DNA of 64,000 nucleotides from Coriaria nepalensis (GCA_027186245.1 CP114484.1:13464001-13528000); one strand, 5' to 3'; positions 25,558-38,003 are shown, counted from the stretch's first letter. Notes: a model not told the origin generated them from the letters alone. Made by a program: numbers and translations.

Positions 25558-25938
25558 TTAGCTGAGTGGTGGGCCAGACGGCTTAGGACTAGGAGGTGGA
25601 GGGGAGCAGCGATGAGACCAAGTTGGCGTAGAAGGTTGTGGACTAGGAGGTGGAGGGGAGAAGAAGTAGAACGCACTAGGTGGCAGCGGCGGATAACGGC
25701 GGATGTTGGCAGCATGCCCATGATGATGACCTGGGTTCACTTTTCTTCCATGGAAGGGCGGTGGCGGGGAGAAGAAATAGAACGCACCAGGTGACAGCGG
25801 CGGAAACCTGCGGTTGTTCACAGCATGCCCATGATGACCTGGATTCAATTTTCTTCCATCGAAGGTGGTTGGAGATGCGTTAAGAAGAGAAAGAAATGTG
25901 GTAAGGAGAAACAACACGTAAATCAAAACACACCGCAT
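25558..25938 (-). CDS. Small secreted protein with two His/Gly plus SPPPP repeats
   Basis: A single-exon frame of 126 residues starts at a true ATG. Residues 1-22 (MRCVLIYVLFLLTTFLSLLN) form a signal peptide, followed by ASP. The mature part holds two tandem repeats of about 38 residues. Each opens with GRK(L/V)NPGHH, continues HA-N-RR-PPL-P-AFYFF and ends in SPPPP. The tail is Ser/Pro-rich with two more SPPPP-like blocks. SPPPP is the hydroxyproline-glycosylation motif of extensins; the basic RR next to a PGHH motif suggests a processed peptide precursor. A minus-strand TATA box (CTATAAATA, 26217-26225) lies about 280 bases upstream. I do not recognise the family. It could be a cell-wall protein or a peptide-hormone-like precursor. 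Confidence 0.6.
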   Translation of the reverse strand: MRCVLIYVLFLLTTFLSLLNASPTTFDGRKLNPGHHGHAVNNRRFPPLSPGAFYFFSPPPPFHGRKVNPGHHHGHAANIRRYPPLPPSAFYFFSPPPPSPQPSTPTWSHRCSPPPPSPKPSGPPLS

Positions 25939-26216
25939 TGTTGTTGTTGTTGTTGAGTTCGTTTAGTCAGAAAAACGAAGAGAATACAAATACCGTGTAT
26001 TGCCCTGGTTTATGTAGCAAGAAGCTTTGGTGCTTTGGTGTTTGGTTACAGGGGAAAAAGGAGAGAAAATATGAGATTATACGATCAATGGCTGATTTTC
26101 ATCATAAATATAGAATGAGGTAGAGCATTGCAGGGCCGAACGTGATCTGTGCGATTGTGGTCCGAATAGTGACAGGTTTCCGTTTTATTGTTGTGGGTTG
26201 GTTGGTTGCGTTACAT

Positions 26217-26225
26217 ATATTTATA
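26217..26225 (-). promoter_or_regulatory. Candidate TATA box of the secreted-protein gene
   Basis: The minus strand reads CTATAAATA, close to the plant TATA consensus. It is about 280 bases before the ATG at 25938, leaving room for a 5' leader of about 250 bases. Confidence 0.4.
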
Positions 26226-26773
26226 GGGTCTTGTTCCATTTTCAAATTTTAATTGGAACGTGATGATTAACTTCAAAACTTGGGAACAAATTTTTCTGTT
26301 TAGTTTGGCGGGAACTGAACTCAATATTCAACTCTGTAGTTGGGATCTTACCGATAATGTATGTTGAAAATCACTAAATATAATAGTCAACAGCACTCAG
26401 CAGGTTCGTGTCAACTTTCTTCGAGAAGTAGCAATCTAGTTGATTTTCGATCATGATCCTACGGTGAGGAGATGATCACAAATTGCAGCTTTTTAAGGAC
26501 AGAAAAATGAATAATTTGTAAATTAAATAATACAAAAAGACGTATTTTCTTTTTGGTTTCTAGGAAAAGTAGCGAGAAAATATATATAAAACAAAAAAAG
26601 GAAAAAAAAAAAGGGATATCTAATTTTGGGACCCGTTTTGATACCAAAAAATCTGATCATATTATTATTATTACCAGCAACTGCAAAATAAACCCACTTT
26701 TCAGTTTTTCCTCATTTCCTCTACAAGCTTTATGTAATAAATTAAAAAATAAATAGCATTTCTATTTATTAAA

Positions 26774-26805
<32 letters not shown>

Positions 26806-27064
26806 AAGGACCCAAGAGTGGCAGCATGAGTAAATGCTACTGCAACCACCGACAAAGAAACCCGAATTTCCTCTCACTTCCCCTACCCCTCTCTACGGCC
26901 CCCACCCCATGTTACCCTCCCTAACTACGGATTTTCCGGAATCCCCTTTTTCAACTTCAATTTCAATTTTTAAATCGCCCATTAAAAAATAATAATAAAA
27001 ATATAATAATTAAATAATTAAAAAATTGAAAAAGAAGTCTAACTGCAATTTTTCTTTTTTTACA

Positions 27065-27098
<34 letters not shown>

Positions 27099-27365
27099 GT
27101 CTACATATTTAAACTGCCAAAATGGTAATAAAAAAAAATGTCATACTAAGAGTAATTATATCTAACCTACTACAAAATAAATAAATAAATAAACAAGCCG
27201 CAGCAGAAACAAACATAAGACTTAAGACATAATATTTAATTTATATTATATTATATTATATTATATTATATATTACAGGGATATAATCACTACATGAGTG
27301 TTGAGAATTAATGGCTATAAGATCAGAGTATCAGTTAGCAGTGGGTTTTGTGTGTCTTCCGTCTT
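26226..27365. other. AT-rich intergenic DNA with simple repeats
   Basis: Contains an (AT)n run near 27069-27095, an (ATAA)n run near 26770-26790 and a (TTATA)n run near 27238-27272. No gene recognised. Confidence 0.6.
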
Positions 27366-28901
27366 TCATCGTTTACAGACAGTCTTCAGTCTCTTTGCTG
27401 CTTGAACAAACCCAACAATCACCTGCAACTCGTCCATTTGCTTCACAACCCAAGTTTTAACCATCATCAATAAAACGATTATTACAACTATACAAAAGTG
27501 ATTCAAAACAGGAACTACTGCTAACTGCTATATGTACCTGAGACATGAAATGTCTACGAACAACATCAACCAATTGTTCGTTAGATGGGTTAGGAAAAGC
27601 ATCCACCTACAAACCATTTCACATTACAAGTAGAGTAGTTTAGTGTAAGTAGTCGAAGCAATTTTTTGTTCTACCTTCGACTGAAAAACACACTTACAAG
27701 ATTGAAGTGCCTCCAGTATCTCCATAAAGCAGCCATCTCCAGCTTGCCTAAGTCAACCTTCTACAAAGGGGGATTTTGTTATAGGTGTGTTGAATTTGTG
27801 AGCAAAGAAGATTTTTACTACACACGCTATGAGGAGGGGGAATACCATGGATCCACGAGGAGTCGAGATAGAACCCTTCGACTGAGAGTCGCTCGACAGG
27901 GATCGGCTTATTGTCTTGTGTGAAGACCAGCATGATTTGTGCATTCTGTTATGCCTTGATCTACTGGACTTTTGAGTGTCATCAGAGGCTGGTAATAACA
28001 AGTCAAAGACAATGGTATTTCAGACCGAATATTGTGACTGAGTGTGAAATTCTAGTGTTTGAACAATTCTACGAAAGGCGAACGGGCTCACCCATATCGA
28101 ACCCGTTCCACTGCAAGTTTTCAAATTCGGCATCGGGGTCATCATCTTCCTCATTACCAGTAGGAGCCTCAATCACGCTCAGGGCATTTCTCTGCAACTT
28201 CACTTCTATTCCATTTGTAAGAACCTGTGTAATAATACAATCTAATGCTATAAGAACTCCCTCTCTAAATTTCTAGTAGTAACACTGGATGAGAAGAGAA
28301 TACTTTGGATTATGCATTAGAGATATTAACAAAATCAATATGAAGATCAAGGAAGAACATGCAAATTTCAATTCATAGAATAATAAACCTTAAACTTAAT
28401 CAAACCCAGAAAATGTTGGAATCGATAGATTGAAATTTGATAGTTAATGTACTGTCAATAATTGAACAAAGGGAATTCAATACTGCATCAATATCAATTA
28501 GAAATTAAGGAAAGCTTAACTAAATACTAGATCCATGGAACGGATGAATCATTAAATAAAATCCTATAAGGATTTCTAAGAGGAAGAAGAAGAAAAATGA
28601 AAGTTCAGAATTCACAGTATAATAACCAAACCCATTCTGATAATAATCAAAACATTCAAAAGCTCATTTCTCTGAGAAAGCACATCCGAAAGCGACTTAC
28701 TAGCCAATGCCACCCGCCTAGACCAACGGCCTTCTTGACGACGCCTTGGAGACCAACGAGCACCGATTTGGTTCTATTGTTTCCGGTCACCACCACTTTT
28801 GTATGACGAGGAAGCACGGAAAGCTCCTCCTCGCTACTCTCACCACCACTCGGCAAATGCGAGAAGCCGCCATTGACAGAACTTTCCATTGCTTCAAGCA
28901 T
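27366..28901 (-). CDS. SAP30-like histone deacetylase complex subunit
   Basis: Six coding exons (28901-28701, 28224-28092, 27988-27846, 27760-27698, 27606-27538, 27440-27366) give 227 residues. The conserved blocks are the acidic SSEEELSVLPRHTK start, GNNRTKSVLVGLQGVVKKAV, a Ser/Arg-rich middle, and the C-terminal Sin3-binding region with LWRYWRHFNLVDAFPNPS and QMDELQVIVGFVQAAKRLK. This matches the plant At1g19330/At1g75060 family annotated as histone deacetylase complex subunit (SAP30 Sin3-binding domain). The likely role is bridging Sin3 to histone deacetylases in the nucleus for transcriptional repression. It is divergent from the BZR1 gene, with about 1.9 kb between start codons. Confidence 0.9.
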
Positions 28902-30832
28902 TTCCGGCGAGTTTTCAACTCAGTGAGTCCTTGTAAGTGAAAAAGTTCAGTGAATATTCGGCGCTAGGAAAATAAATTATATGCAGAAGTAAGATCTTGC
29001 ATGGCTGAACGTGGTTAAGGGATTTTCAGAGGCAATAGAGAGAAATCGATTAGTAATTCCGGATTCTTTGCGGAGAAGAAACGGAGTTAAGAGACAGTGT
29101 GTGCTTTATCTTAGAGAGAGAGAGAGAGAGAGAGAGCATGAGAGTGACTGGTTTCGTTTATTGGAGGTTGCTATGAATCCCGACGACCGGAAACGAACCA
29201 GTCAAAAGGTGCCACGTATGAATAGAGAGCCCGTTAATCAACCTCCCACTACTACTAGTATCGTGCATGGAAGTTGACCATTTGACCGGAGCTGTAGTTG
29301 ATAATTGAAAATGTGAAAAATGACTGAAATACCCCTGGCCAGTTCGAGAAGGAAAAGAAAAAAGTAAAAAAATGGAGAGATTCCGGCTGGACGTAACGGA
29401 CGACATAACGTACATTATCATAGAGGGACCCAGGTCGGTATCGGCCCCATCAATCACCGTCGGTTTTTGTCGCGTAACGCAACCTTGGATACCTGCTCCC
29501 TCCTCTCCCTTTATTTATGTAATCCATCTTTTTTAGCATATTCACACATCTCGAGAAGTATCATCCCCCTCTTCTCTCTCCATGAATCTTACGCCATATA
29601 TTCCCGCCAATTTAAGGGGATTCCCGCCAAAATCACGACCATTTTGTAAGTATTGAGAATCATATGATAAGATTAGAGGAACAGGGAAGCAAACTTGTTT
29701 CTAGGAGTCATCGAAGCCTAATTTTCCTTTTCAAGCATTTGTGGTTGTGGACCATGGACCATGGTCCATGGTCTGTCCACAAGTTAATTATAGGCAGTGT
29801 CAATTCAATCCTGTTTCCTTAAGTGATTGACAGCCTGTTTTTTTTTTTTTTTTTTGTTAAGATGTCGGCGTGTTAAAAACAAAATTGAAAATTATTTTTT
29901 ATTTATATATCAATTTTATATAATTTTATTTATTTAATATATTCAACAATTTATTTAGAATTTTTTATTATTTTTATGAATGAGAAAAAAAAAAAAGAAA
30001 GAGAAATTAAGAAAAAGTCGAGAAGCACGTTTAGCTGCTCCCTCAATTGGGAATTGAAATAAAGTTAATACAGCAAAATACGCGTAACTAACGATAAATT
30101 AGGTGGACCGTGACTTTTTCTTTCCCTTTCTTGGATTATATGATATAACATAAAATTGACCGGCCCAACCTTAGTAATGGGTCAATCAGTAGTTGATCAA
30201 ATGCAGAACCGACAGTCTGACAACATTCAAGTGCTACCGATTTTTTTGGGCCCAAGCTCCTACCCATTTGGTATTACATTTTGTCCTCGAATTTAACAAT
30301 TATTGGGCTAATAATATACTGGACTAAATTTATGCTACAAGTAAGATAATGAATGATCCAAAAACTATTTGGGCCAAAACTTGGGTCATAGAAGCCTGTG
30401 TCTTATTAGACAAGGTCACTAGAGAACAATACACGGTCAATCGGTTGGGCCCCTCAAACGGACTTGGCCCACTCCCTTATTCTATAATTGTATCTACTGC
30501 TACAGTAACTAGAGAGAGGTCCCTTACTCCCTTAGGCCTTATCTGATGTCGTGCCACGTAGAAGAGCTCCAAGGACCTCCACACAGGCGAATGTATCTCA
30601 TTAAATTAGCTTTTAAAAAAGTGTCTCAGCGCTCAGAAGGAGATTCTTCTACGCATCCAGCGAAGAAGAGAAGCGTATTTCTCGTGACCACACTTCTCTC
30701 TCTCTCTTCCCCCCTCCCCCTCTTCTCTACTGGGTTTAAATCGCCTGCGACGCACTCCATTCCATTCTTCGCAATCACACAGATTGAGTTGAGAAGAGCT
30801 GAGAGAGAGAGAGAGAGAGAAGTGGCCAGAAA
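28902..30832. promoter_or_regulatory. Intergenic region between SAP30-like and BES1/BZR1 genes
   Basis: Two divergent genes share this spacer. It holds a (GA)n tract near 29112-29136 in the SAP30-side leader, a 24-base perfect palindrome at 29750-29773, a poly-T run near 29840, and C/T- and GA-rich leader sequence just before the BZR1 start (30690-30822). No further gene is visible. Confidence 0.55.
29750..29773. repeat. 24-base perfect palindrome
   Basis: The sequence equals its own reverse complement over 24 bases and is built from alternating GGACCAT/ATGGTCC units. Outer flanks (gtgg on the left, ccac on the right) extend it imperfectly. Function unknown. Confidence 0.8.
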
Positions 30833-32218
30833 ATGACGTCGGAAGGAGTAATGTCGGCGTCGGCGAGTAGGAGGAAGCCGTCGTGGAGAGAGAGGGAGAA
30901 CAACAGGAGGAGGGAAAGGAGAAGGAGAGCTATAGCGGCGAAGATATATGCAGGGCTTAGAGCTCAGGGGAACTATAATTTGCCTAAGCACTGTGATAAC
31001 AACGAAGTGCTTAAAGCTCTCTGTGTTGAAGCTGGTTGGACTGTCGAAGATGACGGCACTACCTATCGCAAGGTATCAAAATCATTTCCAATTCATTCTT
31101 TAATTCATCTTTTCTGTTTTTCGCGCCTTTTCCTTTCTTTTTGACCAACGAATTTGCGTACCAGACTGCGTTTTCACCTTATTTTCTATTCTTTCTCCTA
31201 GATCCATGCTTAGACTTCTCATTTTCTGTTTTTATTCTTCCTTGTTGGTCGGAATTGAATCGATTCAGTTTAGATCCAGCTTGCTCCTATTTTCTCTCTC
31301 TTTCTCTCTTACTGTAAAAATTGACCTAAAATTTTTGTACAGAAGTGTGAATTAACTGGTAGTGTTTTTCTACTTTGTGAATATAATCAGCTTAATGCAT
31401 GTTCTAGGGCTAACGAAGTGAATTATGAACGCAATGGTAACAAAAGATTATGGAAATTGATATCATTAGCTTTTACTTCACAATTAAGAAATTGATTGAG
31501 CAAAATTGTTCATATTGTGCAGGGATGCAAGCTACCCCCAAGTGACATTGCGGGAACATCCACTAAAATCACTCCATTTTCCTCCCTGAATCCGAGTCCA
31601 TTATCTTCGTTATTTCCAAGCCCAATTCCTTCCTATCAAGTCAGTCCCTCCTCCTCCTCCTTCCCAAGTCCATCTCGTTTCGATGCCAGCAACCCTTCTA
31701 ATCTCATCCCCTATCTTCGCCAAGCCATTCCAACCTCTCTTCCGCCTTTACGCATATCTAACAGTGCTCCTGTAACTCCTCCCGTCTCTTCCCCAACATC
31801 AAAGAATCCCAAGCCTATACCCAGTTGGGAAGCTATTGCTAAAGAATCCATGCTATCATTAAACTACCCTTACTTTGCTGTATCTGCTCCAGCTAGCCCA
31901 ACCCGTCACCGGATTCATACTCCGGCCACTATCCCTGAATGTGACGAGTCTGATTCGTCCACGGTCGATTCTGGCCATTGGGTAAATTTCCAGTCATATG
32001 CACACTATACGTCTGTAATGCCCCCATCTCCAACTTTTAACCTCGTGAAACCTGTGGCTCAGCCTAACTTGGGGAATAATGCAATCAATGAAAGAAAAAG
32101 GGCCAATGAGTCTGTGTTCGAAGGTAATAAGGTGAAGCCATGGCAAGGGGAGAGAATTCATGAGGTTAGATTGGATGATTTGGAGCTCACTCTTGGAAGT
32201 GGTAGGACTCAGAGTTAG
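30833..32218 (+). CDS. BZR1: BES1/BZR1 brassinosteroid-response transcription factor
   Basis: Two coding exons (30833-31072 and 31523-32218) give 311 residues. Exon 1 encodes the atypical bHLH-like DNA-binding domain ([20 protein letters not shown] then [19 protein letters not shown]). Exon 2 encodes a Ser/Pro-rich region with many SxxxS-type sites for BIN2-like kinase phosphorylation, a likely 14-3-3 site around RISNSAP (157-163), the PEST-like stretch [19 protein letters not shown] from about 213, and a C-terminal EAR motif LELTLG (300-305). Brassinosteroid signalling dephosphorylates these factors, which then enter the nucleus and repress or activate BR genes. The single intron after the DNA-binding domain is typical of the family. 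Whether it is closer to BZR1 or BES1 is not decided here. Confidence 0.95.
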
Positions 32219-33072
32219 GTTCATCTATCGGAGACTATGGTTAAAAAAAAAATTACATAGAAAACATATAATTCTTTCTTATTATTACTTCTTGGTTCAG
32301 CTTCACAATTGAAGTTCATTTGTGAGTTCTCCTTTATCAAGCGTGTGTGTCTGTGTTTCTTTGTTTTCTTCGCTAAGTTTGATCGGTTCTGTGTAGATAT
32401 TTGTTATGTCTGGTCGGAACCATCAAGAATGGTTTTTAGTTAGTGTCTATGTTAGAAAGCCAGGTTGTGGGGGAATGGATGTATGGTGTAGAGAAAACCA
32501 TCTCTTTTTGCTAATTTATATATCTAAGTGTGAAATTTTATTATATGATCCTTTTTTTTGCAATAATTTTGCGTCCCTATCACATGCTCTCACTCTGCTC
32601 ATAAGAAACTTATCTTTTAGATTGAATTATTGAAATTCTATCTCAATCTAATTTGTTTGAAACCGAATTCTGTTCTGTCGTGGCCAGGAAAGTTGGGTGG
32701 TCTTCTTAATGTCACGGCCCGACAAGCCCCATGTTCAATACACGCTCTTGTTATCTTAATAATATACAATTGAAAATGAAAGATTATATGAGAATGGATA
32801 ACAGAGAAGTTGTTTTGTCGTAATCTCAGAGCTTGATGTCTGAAATGCAGCGAGGTCTTGTCGCCGTTTCGCTTTCGTTTCTGTTGCTTGTAATTTGTAA
32901 AACAGTACGTTGGGTTGGGGCAACATTTTCTGACAATAAATCTCTCTACAAACACACGTAGTTAAACAGACACCACAAAGATGAAGCACGTCCAGAGTTA
33001 TGAAAAAAAGCTAACGCATTGTAAGATTAGTCAAAGATATATGATTGTTATTGTCGCTCAAAATGCCTGCGT
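32219..33072. other. Convergent 3' regions of BZR1 and DNA glycosylase genes
   Basis: No gene recognised. It probably contains both 3' untranslated regions, with ordinary AT-rich sequence between. Confidence 0.55.
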
Positions 33073-34601
33073 TTAGTACTCTGTCCCGTCCCCCTTTGGA
33101 TTGGAATCCCTCTTGGACTCTGTATTACTACACTCTTGGTATCTAAAACAGGCAACAAGATGATCATTGACAATCCCAGATACTTGCATGAATGAATAAA
33201 TAACTGTTGGCCCAACGCAACGGAATCCTCTTCGCATCAAATCCTTGCTCATCAGTTCTGCTTTTGGTGTTTTTACCGGTACTTGACGTGCATAACGAAA
33301 CCCATTTCTAACGGGCTTATTGTTAACAAATCTCCAGCAATAGTTACCGAAGGAACCAAACTCCTGCTGAACCTGCAGAATTACAAGAGTAAATAAATAG
33401 GAAACATAATGCGTCCAGAATTCAAGTAACCAAAAATTGAGGCCTGTATTGATTACCTTAAGTAGTTGCTTAGCGTTTTCTACAATCGCACGAAGCTTCG
33501 GTTCAGATAGCAATGGAACCCCATTTACTTGCATCGTCAGTAACTTCTTCTCGGTAAACTGTGCAATAGATGATGGATGAAAGTCATCAAAAGCTTTCCT
33601 GCCGGAACAAGAATAACCGTTAGGAGATGGGGATCATGCATTGCTCGTATATCCATCATATACATCTACTATAGGCTAAGTGAGAGATGGAGCACAAAGT
33701 GAAATATAACCTAAAAAGATCTCTCTTATGAAGGATCGTAGGCCAGCTAAGTTCTGCTAATGCCTGTGAGAATACAAGTAGCTCATGCAGCTTCCTGTCA
33801 TCATAGATTGGAAATCCCCATTCTTCATCATGGAAAGCAATATAGACTGGGTCTGTAAGGAAGTACCAGAAAATTAGATAGACCTATCAGCTAGTTAACT
33901 TCATCTTCATACTTCAATCACTAAAACGCAAAACGTAGACACTTGCATCTTAAGATCGACTTAAACAACCTAGGGACCTATTAACAGAAATTTAGGTTAG
34001 AATTGTAAAATAAGGAGACAGGTCCATGAGAAAGGTCTGTATGGAATAGTTAAAAGTTAAAATATTATATCACAGTGAAGCAATGGTTTCCAACACTATG
34101 CCTACTTGAGCGGACTGATTGACAAAATACGGGATCATTTTTAGCTTCATAGTTTATAATGCTTCATCTCCCTATACAGTAAACAGAGACAATGACAAAC
34201 AGAAGCGGAAGCTGCGTACCGGAATAACGTGTAATCCAATCACATCGTTTGGTTGGGACTGGAAGTTCCGGCGCCATTGCAGCGACCTCATTGCCATCAG
34301 GAGAAACCTTGACAGACTTCAGTCCATAACGCTTCAACGTCCGTTTAGAGCTCATCAGCTTGGCCGAAGAGCCACTTGACGAAGAATTCGAAGAGCAACA
34401 GCTATCAATCGAGACATTATGCTGAATAGCCGAATCCTGAACCTTCCTGACTGGCTTATCCGTCCTCTGCGCCTTCCTCAAGTTGTCAATTTTGCATTTC
34501 TGCTCCTCCGAAACCCTAATTATGTTCCCTCCAGAACCGAGAATCGCTCGTGGCTCAGAAACCGGCTTATCGAGTGATCGAAGCCTAGCAGCCACAGACA
34601 T
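33073..34601 (-). CDS. DNA-3-methyladenine glycosylase I (Tag family)
   Basis: Four coding exons (34601-34220, 33852-33711, 33598-33457, 33372-33073) give 321 residues. The N-terminal third is plant-specific, Ser- and Lys-rich. The Tag domain starts at about TKRCDWITRYSDPVYIAFHD and continues with EEWGFPIYDDRKLHELL, LSWPTIL, the EFGSFGNYCWRF block and MRRGFRCVGPTVIYSFMQ, all hallmarks of bacterial-type Tag. The enzyme excises 3-methyladenine from alkylated DNA to start base-excision repair; location is probably nuclear or organellar. As I recall, the Arabidopsis neighbour of BZR1 (At1g75090) is the same family. The BZR1 and glycosylase genes are convergent. Confidence 0.92.
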
Positions 34602-34619
34602 TGTTCTTACAACCTCCTC

Positions 34620-37600
34620 CTCCAGATCTAGAATGAGGCACTAAAGAAAATAATATCTCGTCGGAGATTTTAAAAAGTAATAATTTGATCCGTCGGAAAA
34701 GATGGAAACAATATTTAAAGGTTCAGAAGCAGAGGAAGTGTTGTTCTTGGGGAGGGAAGCAGAGACTTGTTACCGACTCAGAGTGACCCGCCAGAAAGCG
34801 ATGAATAAACAAACAGTTATTTTTTGGAGGTATTTAAAACGGAAATATTGACCCGTAATATCCAGTTACAGTGCTCGCGTGTCGGTAGCCCTTTACCCGC
34901 TAAATGGTGAAATACCCAAATTTGCCACGCCTTCTTTTCAAACCCCGACTGATTTGTTCAAGGTACAAGGGCTGAAATGGAATTTCATACTGTTCTCGAG
35001 TTGGTGTCTAGAAAGAAAAAGAAAAAAAAAAAAAGGAGGCAAAAAGTGTAGGCAAGGGGTCATAGTCGGTTGGTAGTGTAAAAATGAGTAAGGGGTCATA
35101 GTCGATTTGGAGAGGTTCCTTACCGTTGAGAAAAAGAATCCGCCATGAAAGTTGGGTACCTAACGGCTCCATGACCTGGTCTATCTTTAAAAGTTACATA
35201 CATGGACTGGGCCCTGGAGCCCATCATGTATCAGCAGACTTATATTGGGCTATGAGAGGCTGATTCCAATGGATGTATATTATGGATATGTTTGATTTAA
35301 TTTTTTTTAATAAGAATTTAATAAATATTTTATTTTATTTTATTATTTTATTTAAATAAATAATGAGATATAAATCATTGTTATTTTTATTTAAATATTT
35401 TATTTTATTATTTTATAAATAATTTTTTTATCTTTACTTAAATAAAATAATTAATTTTTTATTCTCATATAAATAAATATATTTTGTTAAAATTAATATA
35501 AATATTTATTTATATGATTTTTTTTTTCGTATTTTTAAAATTATATTATGATATTTAGAAAATTATTAAAATTCTTTTTTAAATTGATACAAAAATATCA
35601 TCATTTATATTCATTCTATATATAATCAAACGAACACTAGAAAATCATTATTATCATTTCAATTTTATTCTCATTCCCGCATATTTTGTTTCTCTTTTAT
35701 AGAAATATAATGTAAATGGAATGTGCCGTAAACCGGAAAAAAAAAAAAAAGTAAAACCATAATCAATAAAAAAAACAAAAATAGGAAAAAAAAATAATAA
35801 AAAAATAGTGCATAATTTATAGAAAATAGATTCAGTAGAAAACCAATAATAGTAGAGTAACTATAAAATAGTAACCAAATATATATTGTTAATAGACTAT
35901 TAATTTGAATCTGTAACCACAAATAAAATATTAAAACAAACATAATAATGTCATTTGCTAAACATTAACAATATAACAAAACCAAATAGTAAATGCCATA
36001 AAGAACTGAAATATAGAGAAGATAAATTCACAAACTAAAATGATTGATAATAAGTTTGAGGTATGTAAAAACTTACAGTTTTCTTAAAATATATTCACTT
36101 TATCTACCGATGCTATAGAGAGAGAACGATTTATGAAGGAATGAGAATTCATTTTTTTTTTTTTGAAATTTCCAAATGAAAGAAGCAATTTATAGTATCT
36201 AATGTGAGGGATAGTTACAACGAATTAATCACGTATTAATTCAAGAGTTATGACAAGATTAATGATGTAGTAATTTGTTTGTTACCAAAATTAATAATTT
36301 TCATTTAAATAAAAAATTTTCCAATAATCCCCTTATAAATGAAAATTGAGGAAGATCTAAAACATAAGTTTTTTTTATCTAAAAACATTTTTCGACTTAG
36401 TGATAGCATTTGACAAATCAAAACCTGTATAAGATACGTATACATTAGCCTTTGAACTTTCTCTTGTGAAAATATTTTGACTTTATGATCAGTAGACATG
36501 ATGTTATTGACATGTTTTGCTGTTCACATAAATGATAAAATACACACAACAATCTATATTGATATAATTGAGTTATCACTATTATGTTCATTTTCATCAT
36601 AAACATCTACTTGATTCTGCGAGAGTTAGAAGAAATTAACTCAAATCAATTTCATTAAAAGCAGCCCCACTTATCTCTTACATGTGTGATTTTTTAATCA
36701 ATAATAACTCGTTTTACCCTATTCAAATTTCCTTACACATAATTAATGAATTAATCACATTAATTTGAGAGTTATGACCAGATTAATAACGTATTAATTC
36801 GTCCGTTACAAAAAATTCAAATCCAAATTAAAACCAAAAATTACTTGAATGATTACGAGAATTAAAATTTTTTATTCAATTCAAAATTTTTCCAACATAT
36901 TTTTAGGTAGAAAAAAAATGAAAAAAAATGAAATTCTACTATTTTATTAGAACAATAACTTGAATTAAATTCATTCACCGATTCCTTATCAAATATGTTT
37001 CTTCTGTGAAAAGCAATATAACCATTAATTTTTATGAGATATTTACATATTTTTTTTTTAAATTTTATTATGAATTGATTCTTTCAAATATTTTATAAAT
37101 AACCAAATATATAATTTAATAAAAACAAAATCAAAATCAATCGATCATTCCTACATATTTCATATACAATCAAACAAATACAATAAAATTCACATTTCAT
37201 TATCATTGCTATTGACAAAATTATAAAGACACGATAATTTAGGTTGTTCGACCACTACCAAAATGATTGACAATGGCTGAAACGATGGGGATAGTTTTCC
37301 CTAATAATTTAATGAAGTACACACCTTACTAATAGCTCTCTCTCTCGTTCTCATTCCTCTCTTGCACCTTGCAATTGCTGAATAGTATAAACCACATGGG
37401 CTGCGCGTAAAATTTCTCTGCCGACTTCTCAAAGAGATCGTAAGCAAATTGCTTTTCTCTTTTACAAAATGCTGGGGTCCACTAACTTGAGAAAAATCAA
37501 GTTACTCAAACAAAAACGAGGAGTCCCTGTTTCGTAAGTATACTTCATTCACACGCTTTTTTTTGTCTCTGGATCAGCATTGAATGTAATCTTTCAAAAT

Positions 37601-37778
37601 GTGGAGACGATCGAACCTGAGTAAAGGAAAAACGAGGTCCTTCTTCTTTATATATGAAAATGGAAAGGCATTAGGAATAGTTGCTAATTATAAACAGAAT
37701 CATTTGGCCAAAAAAACAAAAATTATAAACAAAATAATTGTGCATGAAGTACAACTTGACCAATAGGAATGGAACTTT
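34620..37778. other. AT-rich region with probable decayed transposon sequence
   Basis: No gene recognised over more than 3 kb. Most of 35.3-37.2 kb is very AT-rich. A block of about 62 bases at 36221-36284 recurs in the same direction at 36748-36809 with moderate identity, suggesting an old repetitive element. Open frames here are low-complexity and carry no recognisable domain. Confidence 0.5.
36221..36284. repeat. Direct repeat, copy 1 (second copy 36748-36809)
   Basis: Both copies share gaattaatcac, gagttatgac, agattaat and a gttac end in the same order, about 527 bases apart. They could be degenerate terminal repeats or two copies of a small element. Confidence 0.5.
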
Positions 37779-37860
37779 CATGCACGATCGTACAAATTTT
37801 ATAAGCCACGTCGATTTCACATGCACGATCGTACAGAATATATAAGCCAAGTCGATTTCA
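37779..37860 (+). promoter_or_regulatory. Tandemly duplicated core promoter of the UGT72 gene
   Basis: Two adjacent 41-base copies (37779-37819 and 37820-37860) differ at only a few positions. Each contains the palindromic cgatcg and a TATAAG box (37800-37805 and 37841-37846). The boxes lie about 199 and 158 bases upstream of the UGT start codon, so the gene may have two alternative TATA boxes. Confidence 0.6.
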
Positions 37861-38003
37861 ATTTCATATGTTAAAGTTGTATAACAAGGGACTACTTTCG
37901 CCTCCTACTATGAAAAAGACTATATACGTAGTTTGCAAACACTTTGCATAAATAAATAAAAAAACTCATTGCACCGCCTTTTCTTACTCCGGCCGGCGTG
38001 ACG

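Noticed and set aside
25558..25938. Identification as a CLE or CEP peptide precursor
   Set aside because: NPGHH and RR are suggestive, but neither the CLE dodecapeptide nor the CEP consensus is present, and the repeats end in extensin-type SPPPP.
27748..28001. Overlapping frames in the SAP30-like exons as separate genes
   Set aside because: They read through introns or in the wrong frame; the spliced minus-strand model explains the region fully.
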